From Nitrospira sp. (GTDB lineage: Bacteria; Nitrospirota; Nitrospiria; Nitrospirales; Nitrospiraceae): a stretch of 64,000 nt of DNA. The stretch is taken from assembly GCA_022842445.1 (NCBI GenBank), contig JALHPO010000002.1, positions 62,001 through 126,000 on the forward strand. The letters run 5' to 3'. Positions within the stretch are counted from its first letter, which is position 1; every line of letters begins with the position of its first letter. The translations under genes and the position numbers were made by a program. Shown piece by piece: positions 63,387-64,000 of the stretch. The notes below the pieces were generated by a model. It saw nothing but the letters and a program-made list of their open reading frames with translations, did no database searches and was not told where the DNA came from.

Positions 63387-64000
63387 CACACTGTTCCGTA
63401 AATATCACGAAGAATCTTGTCGCCGCCTCGTGCCAGCAGCCGTTCAGCCAGCTGGACACCCAGCGTGTGAGCATCCTGGCTGTTTCCTTGAATTCGATCA
63501 CGAATAATTGTTTTGCCGTCAATGCCGGCCACGAGCCCATCCAGTATCACCTGTCCATTGGACAGCGTGGCATAGGCGGCGATCGGCACTTGGCAGCCTC
63601 CCTCCAAGCGCGCTAAGAATGCCCGTTCCGCCATGACGGTCGTCGCAGTGACGTGATCGTTCAGACGCTCTAACACGGAGCGCACGAACTGATCGCTGCT
63701 GCGCCCCTCAATACCCAAGGCGCCTTGTCCGATGGCCGGCAAACTGACGACCGGGTCAAGATACTCGGTAATCTCCTGCGCCCAAGCCAACCGGTGCAAA
63801 CCGGCGGCGGCCAATACGATCGCGTCGAACTGCCCTTCCTTGAGTTTTCTCAGCCTCGTATCCAGATTTCCTCGAAGCATCTCAATCCGGAGATCGGGCC
63901 TGGCGTTCAGAAGCTGCGCCTGCCGGCGAAGACTTGCCGTGCCGATCGTCGCCCCTTGTGGAAGATCCTTGAACGGACGCCCGTCACGGCTGATTAACGC
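63386..64000 (-). CDS. hemC: Hydroxymethylbilane synthase (5' end beyond window)
   Basis: The open frame continues past the right edge; 204 C-terminal residues are visible. GTASLRRQAQLLNARPDL and MLRGNLDTRLRKL are conserved in HemC, and the dipyrromethane cofactor Cys lies in LARLEGGCQVPIAAYA. It polymerises four porphobilinogens. The cobA-hemD gene follows directly. Confidence 0.95.
   Translation of the reverse strand, partial: ALISRDGRPFKDLPQGATIGTASLRRQAQLLNARPDLRIEMLRGNLDTRLRKLKEGQFDAIVLAAAGLHRLAWAQEITEYLDPVVSLPAIGQGALGIEGRSSDQFVRSVLERLNDHVTATTVMAERAFLARLEGGCQVPIAAYATLSNGQVILDGLVAGIDGKTIIRDRIQGNSQDAHTLGVQLAERLLARGGDKILRDIYGTV

Noticed and set aside
1..64000. CRISPR array, prophage or insertion sequence
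   Set aside because: No regularly spaced direct repeats, phage structural genes or transposase motifs were seen; the only dispersed repeat is the non-coding 125-bp element.

Overview
The window looks like a chromosomal segment of a Gram-negative, diderm bacterium of the phylum Nitrospirota, most probably a Nitrospira-type organism. This is an inference from overall gene content, moderately GC-rich DNA and protein style, not from a marker gene. Evidence for an outer membrane includes LptF/LptG, LpxD, a TonB-dependent receptor and several lipoproteins. No phage, transposase or CRISPR array was found. The accessory signals are two copies of a ~125 bp interspersed repeat, a tRNA-associated integration scar and a duplicated gene junction.

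Layout. 1-9.4 kb: a truncated YqgE/AlgH gene, a Sel1-repeat lipoprotein, an O-methyltransferase, a DEAD-box RNA helicase, HrpB, a second methyltransferase and a dicarboxylate/amino-acid symporter. 9.5-15.9 kb: a MoaD/ThiS-like protein, a micro-ORF, a large FAD/Fe-S 2-hydroxyacid dehydrogenase, a divergent D-2-hydroxyacid dehydrogenase, a TPR protein and a cold-shock protein. 16.4-21.6 kb: an envelope block lptF-lptG-fabF-acp-lpxD, in which the acyl carrier protein has an unusual Lys/Pro/Ala tail. 22.5-33.5 kb: a chemosensory cluster, all on the minus strand and in transcription order: a c-type haem DUF3365 protein, CheW, a chemoreceptor, a CheA-REC hybrid kinase, a REC/coiled-coil protein, a Hpt-like protein and an HD-GYP protein with a degenerate copy of the same Hpt-like module. 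No CheB or CheR is present.

33.7-41.9 kb: a cobalamin regulon on the minus strand, btuF-btuC-btuD, a TonB receptor, cobQ and a PduO-type adenosyltransferase. It has two cobalamin riboswitches that appear to use different expression platforms: an intrinsic terminator before btuF, and a hairpin covering the ribosome-binding site before the receptor. 42-43.3 kb: rpmB, a candidate SRP-like RNA, tRNA-Gly(CCC) with a duplicated 3' end, and two overlapping micro-ORFs.

43.4-64 kb: a long minus-strand run of housekeeping genes. In transcription order these are hemC (partial), cobA-hemD, a CBS protein, hemB, ribF, tilS, hpt, ftsH, folP, glmM, comEC, mtnA, ndk, a TPR/glycosidase-like lipoprotein, gcvH, lpd, comEA and tyrS. 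Many overlap by one to a few bases, which implies translational coupling. The hemC/cobA-hemD/hemB group feeds the same tetrapyrrole pool that the cobalamin block at 34-42 kb uses. ComEA and ComEC suggest a DNA-uptake capacity.

The parts most worth follow-up are the chemosensory-to-HD-GYP cluster, the tailed ACP in the lipid A block, the tilS/hpt junction duplication and the paired cobalamin riboswitches.
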